From the NCBI GenBank assembly GCA_947503345.1, contig CANNCW010000001.1, positions 1 to 64,000 on the forward strand: a stretch of 64,000 nucleotides of DNA, read 5' to 3'. A model generated the notes under the pieces. It was not told the DNA's origin, ran no database searches, and was given only the letters and a program-made list of their open reading frames with translations. Made by a program: the position numbers and the translations under genes. This DNA is from an uncultured Kangiella sp. Its GTDB lineage: Bacteria; Pseudomonadota; Gammaproteobacteria; Enterobacterales; Kangiellaceae. Shown one piece after another: positions 1-11,232 of this stretch (position 1 is its first letter; each line of letters begins with the position of its first letter).

Positions 1-1326
1 GCTACCAAAGCTTAAGGTGCCGCCACTGGTGGTCGAGTCGTTACTGGAAACGTCACCGCCCACGGCCGTGTCTTCCGACGTCGCATTGACATCGTCCATC
101 GCCGTCACGTCGTTCACCGCGTTCACCGTAATGGTCACCGTCGCTGTCGCCGTATCGCCATCAACATCCGTTAAGGTGTATGTGAAAGTCTCGACGCCTG
201 TAAAGTTTGCTGCCGGAGTATAAGTGTAAGTACCGTCAGCGTTTAGCACCACGCTGCCGCCATTGTCGGCATCACCGTTGTAACTGAAAGAGTTACCGCC
301 ATCTCCACTTAAAGTATCATTCGTTGAAACATCCCCACCCACCGCTGTATCTTCAGCAGTGCTGTTCACATCGTCCACTGCCACTGGAAGCTGGTTAACA
401 GTTACAGCTTCATTTAAATCATCACCAACAGCAGTAGGATCTGGCTGATCACCCGTAGCGGCCGTTACTGTATTGGTTAGAGTGTTACCATCTTGGCCAG
501 CGTCTACAGTGGCACTTAAAGTAAGAGTTACGCTTGCTGTATTAGCAAGGTTTCCAATTGTCCAAACACCTGTTCCTGAATTATAAGAAGTTCCAGCAGG
601 CGCAGAGTGAGAATCATAGGTTAAGCCTGTAGGCAATGTATCAGTTAGGCTTACATTAGTGGCGTCAGAAACACCATTATTAGTAACTTGTATTTGGAAA
701 GTAACAGTGTCACCTACATTAGGAGTGCTATCGGCACTGGACAGTGTTTTGACAGTTACAAGGTCTGCATGAATAAAACTATTAGTAAAAGTACAGGTAG
801 CATTTTCGCCAACAACCAGCGTTAAGCCATCACTGGGATCTGTATCAGCTGCACCAGTACAGACAAGACTTGTTTGTGTATAACCAGCAGGACCACCTGA
901 TTCTGATAAAGTATAAGTTCCTGGTGGCACAAAAGCAGAAGTTATAGAAGCATCGCCTTCTACACCTGAGTCACTGAATACACCTGAAAATGCTAAAGTC
1001 CACTGGTCGTCTGTAGCAGTTCCGCCTCCGGTATTAACAACGGTTTTCAATAAAGTAATAGTTGGAGCAGCCAAGGCATTAACATCACTGGCACATGCTA
1101 ATTCTGGGTCATCTGCATTATCGGTAGTATAGTCAGTTCCAGCCACACAAGCTGCTGAGCCATCGGTATTATTAGCTAATTGAGGGTCAGTGACACCAGT
1201 AGGAAGTGTCACAGTCACTTTATTGGTTACATTAGCGGGATAGTCCGCCGCCATAACTGCGTTTGTAGTAAATGTAAGTAAAGTGGCAATTAAAAGATTT
1301 TTCAAGCCGATAATTTTTGTATTCAT
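1..1326 (-). CDS. Secreted repeat-built surface protein, 3' end cut by window
   Basis: The reading frame is open from an ATG at 1326 to the window edge, giving the first 442 codons only. Residues 1-26 are a signal peptide (Lys-4, hydrophobic core, ending VMA before AD). Residues about 70-185 resemble a SpaA/prealbumin-like beta domain. Residues about 185-305 resemble a DUF11 domain (a TNNG motif and a TDTLP-like stretch). From about residue 310 a cadherin-like tandem repeat begins (NADGTYTYTP and DVDGDTATATVT motifs) and a second copy starts near residue 406. Such proteins are usually large adhesins or matrix proteins exported across the outer membrane. No clear Shine-Dalgarno is visible before the ATG. 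Codon use becomes visibly G+C-richer in the repeats (positions 1-370) than in the N-terminal part. The ligand is unknown, and a C-terminal sorting domain, if any, is outside the window. Confidence 0.8.
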   Translation of the reverse strand, partial: MNTKIIGLKNLLIATLLTFTTNAVMAADYPANVTNKVTVTLPTGVTDPQLANNTDGSAACVAGTDYTTDNADDPELACASDVNALAAPTITLLKTVVNTGGGTATDDQWTLAFSGVFSDSGVEGDASITSAFVPPGTYTLSESGGPAGYTQTSLVCTGAADTDPSDGLTLVVGENATCTFTNSFIHADLVTVKTLSSADSTPNVGDTVTFQIQVTNNGVSDATNVSLTDTLPTGLTYDSHSAPAGTSYNSGTGVWTIGNLANTASVTLTLSATVDAGQDGNTLTNTVTAATGDQPDPTAVGDDLNEAVTVNQLPVAVDDVNSTAEDTAVGGDVSTNDTLSGDGGNSFSYNGDADNGGSVVLNADGTYTYTPAANFTGVETFTYTLTDVDGDTATATVTITVNAVNDVTAMDDVNATSEDTAVGGDVSSNDSTTSGGTLSFGS

Positions 1327-1767
1327 AATCACTTTAAACCAGTAGGTGATAATTAAATTTTATTGTAGTCAATCGTTATCCATTCAATTATGTATTCTTT
1401 AATGTTTACTAACGCCAAGTTACGTCAGATACACTTCCCCACGAATACAACTACTAATTAGTACTTTGCAGTATATTTCAAATTAACTTATTTACCATAT
1501 GTTATTGAAATAATTATTAAAATGTAAAATAAGTCAAATTTGCATTGCAGAGCATAATATCTTACTTTTCAATAAGTTACAAAAATATGAGAACTTGCTC
1601 ACATTTTTCGATTTTACATTTTAAATTTTCCTTATCACAAAACATGTAAATAATGGAATGAATTTAGTGACAAAATGCGTCAATTTAGCTGTAACTTATT
1701 GATTTTAGTCAATTTGGGACTTATGAGAATTGATTTAATGAATATATTTACGGTGTAATTGTAAAAT
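1327..1767. other. A+T-rich intergenic region without a gene
   Basis: About 440 bases between the surface-protein start and tRNA-Pro. I find no credible ORF, no strong terminator and no RNA element. It presumably holds the promoter of the minus-strand surface protein, but I could not pick a convincing -35/-10 pair. The octamer gtcaattt occurs twice near 1679-1716. Confidence 0.5.
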
Positions 1768-1844
1768 TGGTCGGAATGAGAGGATTTGAACCTCCGACCC
1801 CTTGCACCCCATGCAAGTGCGCTACCAAGCTGCGCTACATTCCG
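1768..1844 (-). tRNA. tRNA-Pro (anticodon GGG)
   Basis: Read on the minus strand, the 77 bases fold into a full cloverleaf. The acceptor stem is CGGAATG/CATTCCG with encoded ACCA. The D stem is GCGC/GCGC with an AGCTTGGTA loop. The anticodon stem is CTTGC/GCAAG with loop ATGGGGT, so the anticodon is GGG. The T stem is GGAGG/CCTCT around TTCAAAT. A proline tRNA just after ihfA and a merR-type gene is a common gammaproteobacterial arrangement. Confidence 0.96.
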
Positions 1845-1945
1845 ATTTTTAGATAAACTGAATAGTTTCTATGTGCCATTAAAAATGCGGTGCCAATGGT
1901 ACCGCATGATTATAGTTTTGCAATGCTTAATTGCCGAATTGTTTT

Positions 1946-2302
1946 TTAAGCGACTAATAGCTCTTTGATTTTTTCTAACTCTTCAATCAAATCATCAATT
2001 TGTGCTTTTGATGGTCCAGTAGCAAGTTCTTGCTCTTCGCCTTCTAATAAGCATTGTCTAGCGCCACCAATGGTGTAACCATTTTCATAAAGCAATGAAC
2101 GGATTTGACGGACTACCAATACATCATCGCGCTGATAATAACGGCGATTTCCTCGTCTTACTGGATCCAGTTGTTCGAATTCTTGTTCCCAATAGCGCAA
2201 AACATGAGGTTTTACAGCACATAGTTCACTAACTTCACCAATGGTAAAGTAGCGTTTCGCCGGGATCGGCGGTAATTCGTTATTATTGGTCGGTTCCAAC
2301 AT
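1946..2302 (-). CDS. MerR-family transcriptional regulator of the ihfA-linked type
   Basis: 118 residues. An N-terminal winged-helix MerR domain starts near residue 17 ([25 protein letters not shown]) and is followed by the [13 protein letters not shown] wing, then a helical dimerisation segment. The protein lacks the long C-terminal effector domain of classical MerR proteins, so it is probably a small ligand-free or unknown-ligand regulator. It overlaps the 3' end of ihfA by 20 bases and is probably translated from the same message. This short MerR gene is conserved beside ihfA in many gammaproteobacteria, but its target is not known to me. Confidence 0.88.
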   Translation of the reverse strand: MLEPTNNNELPPIPAKRYFTIGEVSELCAVKPHVLRYWEQEFEQLDPVRRGNRRYYQRDDVLVVRQIRSLLYENGYTIGGARQCLLEGEEQELATGPSKAQIDDLIEELEKIKELLVA

Positions 2303-2582
2303 AATCTGTTACTTTCCCTCTTAATTTTTGTCCAGGCTTAAAAGTCACGACGCGCCGAGCACTGATCGCTACTTCTTCACCAGTCTTGGGGTTACGACCA
2401 GGACGAGAAGCTTTGTCACGAAGCTCAAAATTCCCAAACCCAGAAAGTTTTACATTATAACCATCTTCTAAAGCGTCTCGAATTTCTTCAAAGAAACCTT
2501 CCACAATTTCTTTTGACTCACGTTTATTAAGACCTAATTCCTCATATAAACGCTCTGCCATATCAGCTTTGGTCAATGCCAT
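2283..2582 (-). CDS. ihfA: Integration host factor subunit alpha
   Basis: 99-residue DNA-bending protein of the HU/IHF family, partner of IhfB. It acts in nucleoid architecture, sigma-54 promoters, recombination and replication. The DNA-contacting arm is seen as [12 protein letters not shown], with flanking [13 protein letters not shown] and [14 protein letters not shown] chose the ATG at 2582 ([15 protein letters not shown]) because GAGGACA precedes it at good spacing and the length matches the family. An upstream in-frame start at 2630 would add 16 uncharacteristic residues. It lies 40 bases after pheT, as in E. coli. Confidence 0.97.
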   Translation of the reverse strand: MALTKADMAERLYEELGLNKRESKEIVEGFFEEIRDALEDGYNVKLSGFGNFELRDKASRPGRNPKTGEEVAISARRVVTFKPGQKLRGKVTDYVGTDQ

Positions 2583-2622
2583 ATATTTGTCCTCTATACT
2601 GCTAAAACTGTCAAAGTACCCA

Positions 2623-5001
2623 TTAGGCACGTAATGTTGCAGAAAAACTTTGTCCTAACCCTTGGATTAATTGTTCCATGACTTTATTAATCTCAGCTTC
2701 TTCCAAAGTTTTATTTGGATGCTGTAAAGTCATAGCTAAAGCAACACTTTTCTTGCCAGTTTCAAGATGTTCTCCCTTGTATATATCAAAAATACGGGCA
2801 TCTGTCACCAAACCATCAGCATTTTTTACAATAAAATCAATCAATTCCGAACCTTTTACCGAATCATCCACAACTACAGCTAAGTCTCTTCGAATTGATG
2901 GGAATTTGGATAAGCTCTTAAATTTCGGTAATTGGCGCTGAGAAATAGCCTCTAAATCCAACTGAAAAACATAAGATTCAAGCTCTAAGCCTAAATCTTG
3001 CTGCAAAGCAGGGTGTAGCTTTCCAATATAACCAATCTCATTACCATTCGAATAAACTGCTGCCGATTGACCAGGATGCAAGACTTCTTTAGCCGTAACG
3101 TCAAACTGGTATTTAAGGTTGGTTAAATCCAATAATGACTCCAAATCACCTTTCAAGTCATAAAAGTCGACTTTCTCACCATCTTCATTCCATTGTTCTT
3201 CTAAACGAGAACCCGCAATTAACCCTGCAATGGTTGGAATTTGTTTTAGATCATCGCCTGTATTATCAAAACGCAAACCTAACTCAAAAAAGCGAACACG
3301 AGTTTGTTGGCGGTTCATGTTAAATTTAGCTGCTTGAACCAAACCTGCTAACAAGTTAGTGCGCATCACGCCTAGCTCGCTTGAAATAGGATTCATCAAA
3401 GGTAACGGTTCTTCACCAGGTTGCAATTTCTTTTGTAGCTCAGGTTCAACAAAAGAATAAGTAATGGCTTCTTGATAACCTCGATCCACCAATACTTCAC
3501 GCATCTGTTTTTTCCAAACACGATCTTCTGGCTGACGATACATAGTCATTTCTGCAATCGGCTTACGCATTGGTAAATTGTTATAACCGTAAACGCGAAC
3601 CAACTCTTCGATTAATGATTCTTCATTATCAATATCGAAACGGAAAGATGGAACTAACACATCCCAACCTTCATTATTTTCAGTAAGCTTTAAGCCCAAG
3701 CGAGTTAAAATATCTTCTACTTGCGAATCTTCAAAGGCAAAACCCACTAAACGTTCAATACGTGAACGGCGCAAAACTAAATTACGTTTTGTTGGCAAAT
3801 GTTCGTTATTAACAGCTTCGATAATTTCGCCAGCTTCACCACCAACAATTTCTAATAACAATTCAGTCGCGCGCTCCATTGCAGTACGTTGTAATTCAAA
3901 ATCAACCCCCCGCTCATAACGATGTGATGCATCTGTGTGCAAACCGTATTGACGAGCGCGTCCAGCAATAGCTACTTGATCAAAGTAAGCTGATTCTAAA
4001 AACACATCTTTAGTTTTTGCATTAATACCAGAAAATTCGCCACCCATTACACCAGCAATCGCCAATGGTTTTTTATGGTCTGCAATCATTAAAGTATTAT
4101 CCGAAAGTTCAACTTCCTGACCATCTAACAAAGTTAATTTTTCACCTTGCTTTGCCATGCGCACATCAATACCGCCATCGATATTATCTAAATCGAAAGC
4201 GTGCATTGGATGGCCAAGCTCTAATAATACATAGTTAGTAATATCTACAACGGGATCGATAGAACGAACACCAGAACGTTCAATTTTTCTTACCATCCAC
4301 TCAGGTGTTTTCGCAGAAGGGTTAATACCTTTAATCACTCGACCTAAATAACGAGGACAAGCATTAGGAGCAGAAAGCTCGATCGGTAAAACATCTGATA
4401 TACTAGCTTTAATCGACTTTGGTGTAACTTCGTTAACTTCTGATTGAGTTAATACTCCAACTTCTCGTGCAATACCACAAATACCTAAACAATCACCGCG
4501 ATTGGGCGTTAAATCAACTTCGATTTCGGTATCATTTAATTGCATAAACTCAACAAAATCTTGTCCTAATGGCGCGTCTAAATTTAGCTCCATAATACCA
4601 TCATGGTCTTCACCAAGGTTTAATTCTTTGGTTGAACACAACATGCCGTATGATTCAACGCCACGAAGTTTTGCTTTCTTGATTTTGAAGTCACCAGGCA
4701 GTACCGCACCGATCATTGCAACTGCAACTTTAATCCCTTTCCTGGCGTTTGGCGCGCCGCAAATTATTTGCAAATCGCTTTCAGATTTATCACCAACGTT
4801 TACCGTACAAACGCGTAACTTGTCAGCATCAGGATGTTGTTCTGCTTCAATAATTTCGCCAACAACGATACCAGTAAAGTTGTTACCTAAAAAATCAAAT
4901 GCATCAACTTCTAAGCCAGCCATTGTTAACTTTTCTACTAACTCTTCAGTAGAAATATTTGGATTAACCCATTCTCTTAACCAATTTTCACTAAATTTCA
5001 T
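2623..5001 (-). CDS. pheT: Phenylalanine--tRNA ligase beta subunit
   Basis: 792 residues, the usual length. Together with PheS it forms the alpha2beta2 synthetase that charges tRNA-Phe in the cytoplasm. Visible domains: the N-terminal tRNA-binding (EMAP-like) domain at about 40-150, the B3/B4 editing domain at about 200-370 ([10 protein letters not shown] follows near 360), the B5 domain at about 400-475, the catalytic-core-like domain at 480-680, and the C-terminal anticodon-binding ferredoxin-like domain from about 700 ([15 protein letters not shown]). It follows pheS by 12 bases in the same operon. Confidence 0.98.
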   Translation of the reverse strand: MKFSENWLREWVNPNISTEELVEKLTMAGLEVDAFDFLGNNFTGIVVGEIIEAEQHPDADKLRVCTVNVGDKSESDLQIICGAPNARKGIKVAVAMIGAVLPGDFKIKKAKLRGVESYGMLCSTKELNLGEDHDGIMELNLDAPLGQDFVEFMQLNDTEIEVDLTPNRGDCLGICGIAREVGVLTQSEVNEVTPKSIKASISDVLPIELSAPNACPRYLGRVIKGINPSAKTPEWMVRKIERSGVRSIDPVVDITNYVLLELGHPMHAFDLDNIDGGIDVRMAKQGEKLTLLDGQEVELSDNTLMIADHKKPLAIAGVMGGEFSGINAKTKDVFLESAYFDQVAIAGRARQYGLHTDASHRYERGVDFELQRTAMERATELLLEIVGGEAGEIIEAVNNEHLPTKRNLVLRRSRIERLVGFAFEDSQVEDILTRLGLKLTENNEGWDVLVPSFRFDIDNEESLIEELVRVYGYNNLPMRKPIAEMTMYRQPEDRVWKKQMREVLVDRGYQEAITYSFVEPELQKKLQPGEEPLPLMNPISSELGVMRTNLLAGLVQAAKFNMNRQQTRVRFFELGLRFDNTGDDLKQIPTIAGLIAGSRLEEQWNEDGEKVDFYDLKGDLESLLDLTNLKYQFDVTAKEVLHPGQSAAVYSNGNEIGYIGKLHPALQQDLGLELESYVFQLDLEAISQRQLPKFKSLSKFPSIRRDLAVVVDDSVKGSELIDFIVKNADGLVTDARIFDIYKGEHLETGKKSVALAMTLQHPNKTLEEAEINKVMEQLIQGLGQSFSATLRA

Positions 5002-5013
5002 TTTGGTAAATCC

Positions 5014-6066
<1,053 letters not shown>

Positions 6067-6101
6067 TTAATAGATTATAAAACTCATTCTTTCTGCAAAT
6101 A

Positions 6102-6133
6102 AAAAAGGAAGGACATCACTGCCCTTCCTTTTT
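6102..6133 (-). terminator. Intrinsic terminator between rplT and pheS
   Basis: An 11-bp stem AAAAAGGAAGG/CCTTCCTTTTT with a 10-base loop, followed on the minus strand by a T-run. It sits where E. coli has the pheST attenuator. It can end the infC-rpmI-rplT message or partly uncouple pheST. Confidence 0.85.
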
Positions 6134-6172
6134 ATAAGAACCTAAATTTAAGTTGTAAAAACTAAATTAGGA

Positions 6173-6532
6173 TTAAGCTTCTAGGGCAGATTTTGCTTGT
6201 TCTGCAAAAGCAGCAAAAGCCACTTTATCAAACACTGCCAACTCAGCTAGCATTTTACGGTCAACTTCAATATTTGATTTTTTTAAACCATTGATGAACT
6301 TGCTGTAAGACAAACCATTTACACGCGCTTCAGCGTTAATACGAGCAATCCATAAAGCACGGAATTGACGTTTACGTTGACGGCGGTCACGGTATGCATA
6401 TTGACCAGCTTTAATTACAGCTTGCTTCGCTACGCGGTATACACGAGAACGTGCACCGTAATAACCTTTAGCTTGCTTTAATACTTTTTTGTGACGAGCG
6501 TGTGCAGTCACACCACGTTTTACTCTAGGCAT
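6173..6532 (-). CDS. rplT: 50S ribosomal protein L20
   Basis: 119 residues, full length. Very basic N-terminal half ([24 protein letters not shown], then [20 protein letters not shown]), typical of L20, which binds 23S rRNA early in 50S assembly. In E. coli L20 also represses rpmI-rplT translation by binding the leader. It is 15 bases after rpmI in the infC-rpmI-rplT operon. Confidence 0.98.
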   Translation of the reverse strand: MPRVKRGVTAHARHKKVLKQAKGYYGARSRVYRVAKQAVIKAGQYAYRDRRQRKRQFRALWIARINAEARVNGLSYSKFINGLKKSNIEVDRKMLAELAVFDKVAFAAFAEQAKSALEA

Positions 6533-6547
6533 CTTCTAAATCCTCTA

Positions 6548-6745
6548 TTAACCGTTAGGAAGCATACGATCGATTTGCTTAGTATCCACAGCATCTACTA
6601 GCTTGCCGTGGCGCAAATGACGCTTACGCTTAGTGGATTTCTTGGTCAAAATATGACGCAAGTGTGCTTGTTTGTGCTTGTAACGGCCTGAAGCTGTTTT
6701 TTTGAAACGCTTCTTAGCACCGCTATCAGTTTTCATTTTTGGCAT
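6548..6745 (-). CDS. rpmI: 50S ribosomal protein L35
   Basis: 65 residues, full length, strongly basic ([20 protein letters not shown], then [15 protein letters not shown]). Structural protein of the 50S subunit. First gene after the 282-base infC-rpmI spacer, where translational control by L20 operates in E. coli; L35 and L20 are translationally coupled there. Confidence 0.98.
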   Translation of the reverse strand: MPKMKTDSGAKKRFKKTASGRYKHKQAHLRHILTKKSTKRKRHLRHGKLVDAVDTKQIDRMLPNG

Positions 6746-7027
6746 AGTTAAATACTCGCATTAGTTACCCGCTATGGCCATTGCTTAAATCAATTGATTT
6801 TCAATCGTTAAAAGCCATAACTAGTTACAAAAACGGATGTTCCGGTTACAACACCTTCTCACCCAACCTATATCAAGAATAATAGCTGGAAACTTAATTC
6901 TCCTTTTTAGCGTTGCGAGCGAATTGATTAGTAGGCAAATGGTGTGAAAAATCGCGATTTTGTAAATACAAATGAGCTATTTTTCGCGCCATTTAACGCC
7001 CTAATCAAGAGCGCAGTAGCTAAAAAA
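6746..7027 (-). promoter_or_regulatory. infC-rpmI spacer, candidate L20 leader
   Basis: 282 bases without an ORF between infC and rpmI, as in E. coli, where this stretch folds into the L20-binding pseudoknot operator. A perfect 14-base palindrome AAAATCGCGATTTT lies at 6948-6961, with further TCGCG/CGCGA pairing possibilities nearby. I cannot show the L20-binding fold itself, so the assignment is by position and established knowledge. Confidence 0.35.
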
Positions 7028-7570
7028 CTATTTCTTCTTCTTGGGACCTATCATCATCGTCATCTGACGACCTTCCATAGACGGACGACTCTCAACAGTA
7101 CCGTATTCTTCCAGGTCTTTTTCGACACGCTTCAATAACTCCATTCCGAGCTCTTGGTGCGCCATCTCACGACCACGGAAGCGAACTGTGATTTTCGCCT
7201 TGTCCCCGTCTTCTAGGAAACGTATCAGGTTGCGTAGTTTTACCTGATAATCCCCTATATCAGTTCCTGGACGGAACTTGATCTCTTTTACCTGGGTTAC
7301 TTTTTGTTTCTTTTTAGCTGCAGCTTTCGCTTTCTTCTGCTCAAAAAGATACTTACCAAAATCCATGACCTTACAGACTGGTGGTTCAGCTTCTGGAGAT
7401 ATTTCCACTAAGTCTAAACTTGATTTTCTGGCTGATTGCAAAGCTTCATCTAATGAAACTACGCCAACATTTTCACCTGTGGCATCAATCAAACGTACTT
7501 CCCGTGCTGTAATTGCATCATTTATGCGCTGTCTATTCTTAAAGCCACCGCGCTTGTCATGTTTTCTAAT
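7028..7570 (-). CDS. infC: Translation initiation factor IF-3, AUU start codon
   Basis: 180 residues. IF-3 binds the 30S subunit, keeps subunits apart and proofreads start codons. The N-domain ([24 protein letters not shown]) continues upstream of the first ATG/GTG/TTG-type start. It reaches an ATT codon at 7570 preceded by AGAGGG at 8-9 bases, giving the usual 180-residue length. The AUU start is the classic autoregulatory feature of infC, since IF-3 discriminates against non-canonical starts. The C-domain has [16 protein letters not shown] and the KKKK tail. It lies 56 bases after thrS. Confidence 0.95.
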   Translation of the reverse strand: MRKHDKRGGFKNRQRINDAITAREVRLIDATGENVGVVSLDEALQSARKSSLDLVEISPEAEPPVCKVMDFGKYLFEQKKAKAAAKKKQKVTQVKEIKFRPGTDIGDYQVKLRNLIRFLEDGDKAKITVRFRGREMAHQELGMELLKRVEKDLEEYGTVESRPSMEGRQMTMMIGPKKKK

Positions 7571-7626
7571 GGTATTAACCCTCTGTAATAAATTCTAAAC
7601 TTTGCTTACGTCCGCTGATAAGGATG

Positions 7627-9540
7627 CTATTTGCGCCCTTTTGCGGCCACCGCCTTCTCAAGCAGTTCTGCAAAGGCTTCAATGCTCATGCTTCCAAGGT
7701 CTTCACCCTCTCGAGTTCGTACCGCAACATGACCATTTTCGACTTCTCGATCACCCACGACCAAGAGATATGGCACACGTGCCAAAGTCTGACCGCGAAT
7801 TTTAAAGCCGATCTTCTCATTTCTCAAGTCTAAATTGACTCTAAAGCCTTTATTTTTCAAAGTTTCTGCTGTTTTTTCACAAAAATCGGCCTGTTTGTCC
7901 GTAATGTTCATAATTACGGCCTGAGTTGGTGCCAACCAAGCAGGGAATTTGCCCTCATATTCCTCAATCAAAATACCGATAAATCGCTCTAATGATCCCA
8001 AAATGGCACGGTGTAACATCACCGGAACTTCTTTATCGCCATTTTCAGAGACATACTCGGCGCCAAGACGTCCCGGCATTGAGAAATCAACTTGCATAGT
8101 GCCACATTGCCAGTGACGACCTAGGCAATCTTTTAAAGTAAACTCGATTTTAGGACCATAGAAAGCGCCTTCACCTGGCAAATACTCAAATTCTATATTG
8201 CTAGCTTTTAAAGATTCCGCTAAAGCAGCTTCTGCTTTATCCCAAACTTCATCCGAACCTACACGTTTTTCTGGACGAGTTGAAAGTTTCACTATAACGT
8301 CGGTGAAGCCAAAGTCCGCATAAACGTCATAAAGTAACTCGATAAATTTCGATACTTCTTCTTGAACTTGCGATTCTGTACAGAAGATATGAGCATCATC
8401 TTGTACGAAATTACGCAAACGCATAATGCCGTGTAGCGCGCCCGAAGGTTCGTTACGGTGACAAGAACCAAATTCCGCCATACGCAATGGCAAGTCACGA
8501 TAAGATTTTAGGCCTACGTTGAAAATCTGAACGTGACATGGGCAGTTCATTGGCTTAATCGCATAGTCGCGTTGATCCGATTCAAGGGTAAACATATCAT
8601 CGCCAAACTTATCCCAGTGGCCTGATTTTTCCCACAAGGTACGATCCACAAGTTGTGGAGTTTTCACTTCTTGATAATCGTGGGCTTTTAAGCGATCACG
8701 AATATACTGCTCAAGCGTTTTATAAATACTCCAACCCTTGTCGTGCCAGAAAATCATACCTGGCGCTTCTTCTTGGATATGGAATAAATCCTGAGCTTTA
8801 CCAATTTTACGATGGTCACGCTTTTCCGCTTCTTCTAAACGGTGCAAATAATCCTTAAGATCTTGCTTATTCGTCCAAGCAGTACCGTAAATACGCGACA
8901 ACATGGCATTGTTGGAATCACCACGCCAGTAAGCACCGGCAACTTTCATTAATTTGAAAGCTTTTAATTTAGTGGTTGATGGAACGTGCGGACCACGGCA
9001 TAAATCAATAAAATCTCCTTGACGATAAAGAGACAGCTCTTCGCTCGCAGGAATATCTTCAATAATTTCCGCTTTGTATTCTTCACCCATTTCACGGAAG
9101 AATTTAACCGCTTCGTCACGGCCCATTACCGAGCGTTCAACCTTAATGTTTTCTTTGACGATCTTATTCATTTCTTTTTCGATCGCTTTTAGATCTTCTT
9201 CGGTAAATGGCTGCTCAGTAGCAAAGTCGTAATAGAAGCCATCATCAATCACAGGACCAATGGTTACCTGAACATCTTTATGCAAACGCTGAACCGCCTG
9301 TGCCAATAAATGCGCGGTAGAATGGCGGATCACTTCTAAACCGTCTTCATCGCGATCGGTAATAATGGCAAGGTTCGAATCCTTATCCATAACAAAACTG
9401 GTATCCACCATTTCGCCATCTACTCGTCCTGCTAAAGCGGCTTTAGCTAAGCCTGGACTAATATTATGGGCTACGTCGTAAACCGACACCGATTCATCAA
9501 ACTCACGTTTGCTACCATCAGGTAATGTAATAACTGGCAT
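7627..9540 (-). CDS. thrS: Threonine--tRNA ligase
   Basis: 637 residues. N-terminal TGS domain (1-60), then the editing domain with [10 protein letters not shown] near residue 75 and a later CRGPH segment. The class II catalytic core carries zinc-ligand Cys in NCPCHVQIF near 335, [19 protein letters not shown] (motif 2) and a motif 3 around [13 protein letters not shown]. The C-terminal anticodon-binding domain contains [17 protein letters not shown]. First gene of the translation operon. In E. coli ThrS represses its own translation through a tRNA-like leader; I did not verify such a fold here. Confidence 0.98.
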   Translation of the reverse strand: MPVITLPDGSKREFDESVSVYDVAHNISPGLAKAALAGRVDGEMVDTSFVMDKDSNLAIITDRDEDGLEVIRHSTAHLLAQAVQRLHKDVQVTIGPVIDDGFYYDFATEQPFTEEDLKAIEKEMNKIVKENIKVERSVMGRDEAVKFFREMGEEYKAEIIEDIPASEELSLYRQGDFIDLCRGPHVPSTTKLKAFKLMKVAGAYWRGDSNNAMLSRIYGTAWTNKQDLKDYLHRLEEAEKRDHRKIGKAQDLFHIQEEAPGMIFWHDKGWSIYKTLEQYIRDRLKAHDYQEVKTPQLVDRTLWEKSGHWDKFGDDMFTLESDQRDYAIKPMNCPCHVQIFNVGLKSYRDLPLRMAEFGSCHRNEPSGALHGIMRLRNFVQDDAHIFCTESQVQEEVSKFIELLYDVYADFGFTDVIVKLSTRPEKRVGSDEVWDKAEAALAESLKASNIEFEYLPGEGAFYGPKIEFTLKDCLGRHWQCGTMQVDFSMPGRLGAEYVSENGDKEVPVMLHRAILGSLERFIGILIEEYEGKFPAWLAPTQAVIMNITDKQADFCEKTAETLKNKGFRVNLDLRNEKIGFKIRGQTLARVPYLLVVGDREVENGHVAVRTREGEDLGSMSIEAFAELLEKAVAAKGRK

Positions 9541-9730
9541 TGTTGTTCTCTCTTTGTTTGCAATAGGTCCCTACCAACGGCCTATATAAAGTTTCGATTA
9601 TGATTGCCAAAGGTGCTGACTAAGAATGCCGCCCCTTCTTGAGCAATAGATAAGCTAATTCTAAAGGATCTAGCGCTAGACTCAAGGGTTAATTTTGGTA
9701 ATATGAGTCAATAATTTAAAGGAGCTTCAT

Positions 9731-9997
9731 TTGTATTGGTTAATAACACTTTTTCATATAATCATAGGTCTAGTTCTTGCCTTGATTTCCTTTTCAACAG
9801 GCCATACTCCTAACTGTCCACTTTTTCATGTGTATTGTGAAGGCGCCTATGTAATGACAGGGTTATCGGCATTGTTTGCTGCACTTTCATTAGTTTTTCT
9901 TTATTTAGGAATAAAAAGGATATTAAAGTCATATAATTTAAATAAAGATGAAGATATAACGTTAAAGCATTATGTTTCTAATGATAATATTGAATGA
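9731..9997 (+). CDS. Small two-helix membrane protein, unknown function
   Basis: 88 residues starting at TTG (9731), chosen because AAAGGAG lies 7-8 bases upstream; no ATG fits the frame. Two hydrophobic segments (about 3-22 and 40-62) are separated by a Cys-containing loop (CPLFHVYCEG). The tail is charged and cytoplasmic-looking. I do not recognise a family. It is transcribed with the Sel1-like gene 31 bases downstream. Confidence 0.6.
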   Translation: MYWLITLFHIIIGLVLALISFSTGHTPNCPLFHVYCEGAYVMTGLSALFAALSLVFLYLGIKRILKSYNLNKDEDITLKHYVSNDNIE

Positions 9998-10028
9998 TAT
10001 TTCGATCTTAACTTTTTGACCTAAATTT

Positions 10029-10385
10029 ATGGATAATTCAAAAATAGAAAAGTACGAATATTTGCTAGAGCTAGAGGAGTCTAAAGCAATTCAAACTCTA
10101 TTAAATTTAGTAAAACAAGGAGATATGGATGCTGCATATGTACTGGGTATTGAATATTACGATGGCGATTATACTGATGTAAATAGAGAGCAATCTTTTT
10201 ATTTCTTAGAATTGGCATATAAAGCTGGGCATTTAAGAGCCACTCATGACTTCGGTTGTTTTATTTATTATGGCTTTGGCTTTCCTGATAATATCCAAAA
10301 TACAGAAAAAGCACGTTCTATAATCACAAAATCTGCCAACAAAGGTTACGAGCCTTCCATTAAATTTTTAGAGTCTATGTACTAA
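10029..10385 (+). CDS. Sel1-repeat-like small protein
   Basis: 118 residues without a signal peptide. About two to three Sel1/TPR-like helical hairpins are visible: AAYVLGIEYYDGD near residue 35, a paired ELAYKAGHLRATHDFG near 65, and IITKSANKGYEPSIKFLESMY at the end. Such solenoids mediate protein contacts, but no partner can be named. No strong ribosome site is seen. It is 24 bases upstream of elbB and probably co-transcribed. Confidence 0.65.
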   Translation: MDNSKIEKYEYLLELEESKAIQTLLNLVKQGDMDAAYVLGIEYYDGDYTDVNREQSFYFLELAYKAGHLRATHDFGCFIYYGFGFPDNIQNTEKARSIITKSANKGYEPSIKFLESMY

Positions 10386-10409
10386 TCATACTAACAAGCA
10401 GGAATAATT

Positions 10410-11060
10410 ATGGGCACAAACATAGCAGTAATCCTATCAGGTTGCGGTTTCCAAGATGGTGCCGAAATTCAAGAGTCGGTCATGACTCTATTAGCTTTAG
10501 ATCAACAAGGCGCTGATTATCAATGCTTTGCGCCTGATGTAGAGCAATTTAAAGTGCAAAACCACTTAACTGGCGAGCAGGTTTCAGAAAGTCGTAATGT
10601 GTTAGTGGAATCAGCTCGAATTGCCCGTGGAGAGATCAAGCCATTATCAGAGTTCAGTGTGGATAATTTTGATGCTTTGATCATGCCCGGTGGTTTTGGC
10701 GCAGCGCTAAACTTATCAAGTTTTGCCATTGATGGCCCTGCTTGCACCATTGACTCTGAAGTTGAAAAGGCGGTTCTTGCGACTCATGAAGCGAAAAAGC
10801 CTATTGGTGCTTTATGTATCGCACCAGTAATTTTGGCAAAGTTAATCCCTAATGTAAATCTAACCATTGGCGATGATTCAGGCGTTAGAGAAGCAGTGGA
10901 ATCTTTAGGAGCCAATCACTCCAATACCACTCATGGAGAAGTAGTGGTAGATCCTGCTAATAAAGTGATTTCTACGCCTTGTTATATGCTCGATGCTAAG
11001 GTTTCGGATATTTATAAAGGGGCTGATGCGCTTGTTCGTGAAGTGCTGACCTTGGCTTAA
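10410..11060 (+). CDS. elbB: ElbB-type DJ-1/PfpI family glyoxalase
   Basis: 216 residues. The start (NIAVILSGCGFQDGAEIQES) and the nucleophile-elbow Cys in IGALCIAPV near residue 135 are characteristic of ElbB (isoprenoid biosynthesis glyoxalase ElbB, DJ-1/PfpI superfamily). E. coli ElbB has glyoxalase III-like activity; the physiological substrate is unsettled. Ribosome site AGCAGGAATA precedes the ATG. The gene ends before a bidirectional terminator. Confidence 0.93.
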   Translation: MGTNIAVILSGCGFQDGAEIQESVMTLLALDQQGADYQCFAPDVEQFKVQNHLTGEQVSESRNVLVESARIARGEIKPLSEFSVDNFDALIMPGGFGAALNLSSFAIDGPACTIDSEVEKAVLATHEAKKPIGALCIAPVILAKLIPNVNLTIGDDSGVREAVESLGANHSNTTHGEVVVDPANKVISTPCYMLDAKVSDIYKGADALVREVLTLA

Positions 11061-11182
11061 TGTGCCCAATTTTTTTTATTGTTCGTAATTGACCTTGCCA
11101 ATATTCTCATTTGCACTATAAGGGATTTGGTTTGATCACATGAGAATGACGAGACGGCTGATGCTCTTTTTCAACTTCAATA

Positions 11183-11210
11183 AAAAACCGCGGCAAATAC
11201 CGCGGTTTTT
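11183..11210. terminator. Bidirectional terminator between elbB and the YceI gene
   Basis: Perfect 11-bp stem AAAAACCGCGG/CCGCGGTTTTT with loop CAAATA. A and T tails serve the convergent genes on both strands. Confidence 0.92.
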
Positions 11211-11232
11211 ATTTATCTAATCCAGCTTTAAT

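Noticed and set aside
11103..11147. ATTCTCAT ... ATGAGAAT inverted repeat after elbB as an operator
   Set aside because: A 29-base spacer, no promoter nearby and location between convergent genes make a regulatory role unsupported.
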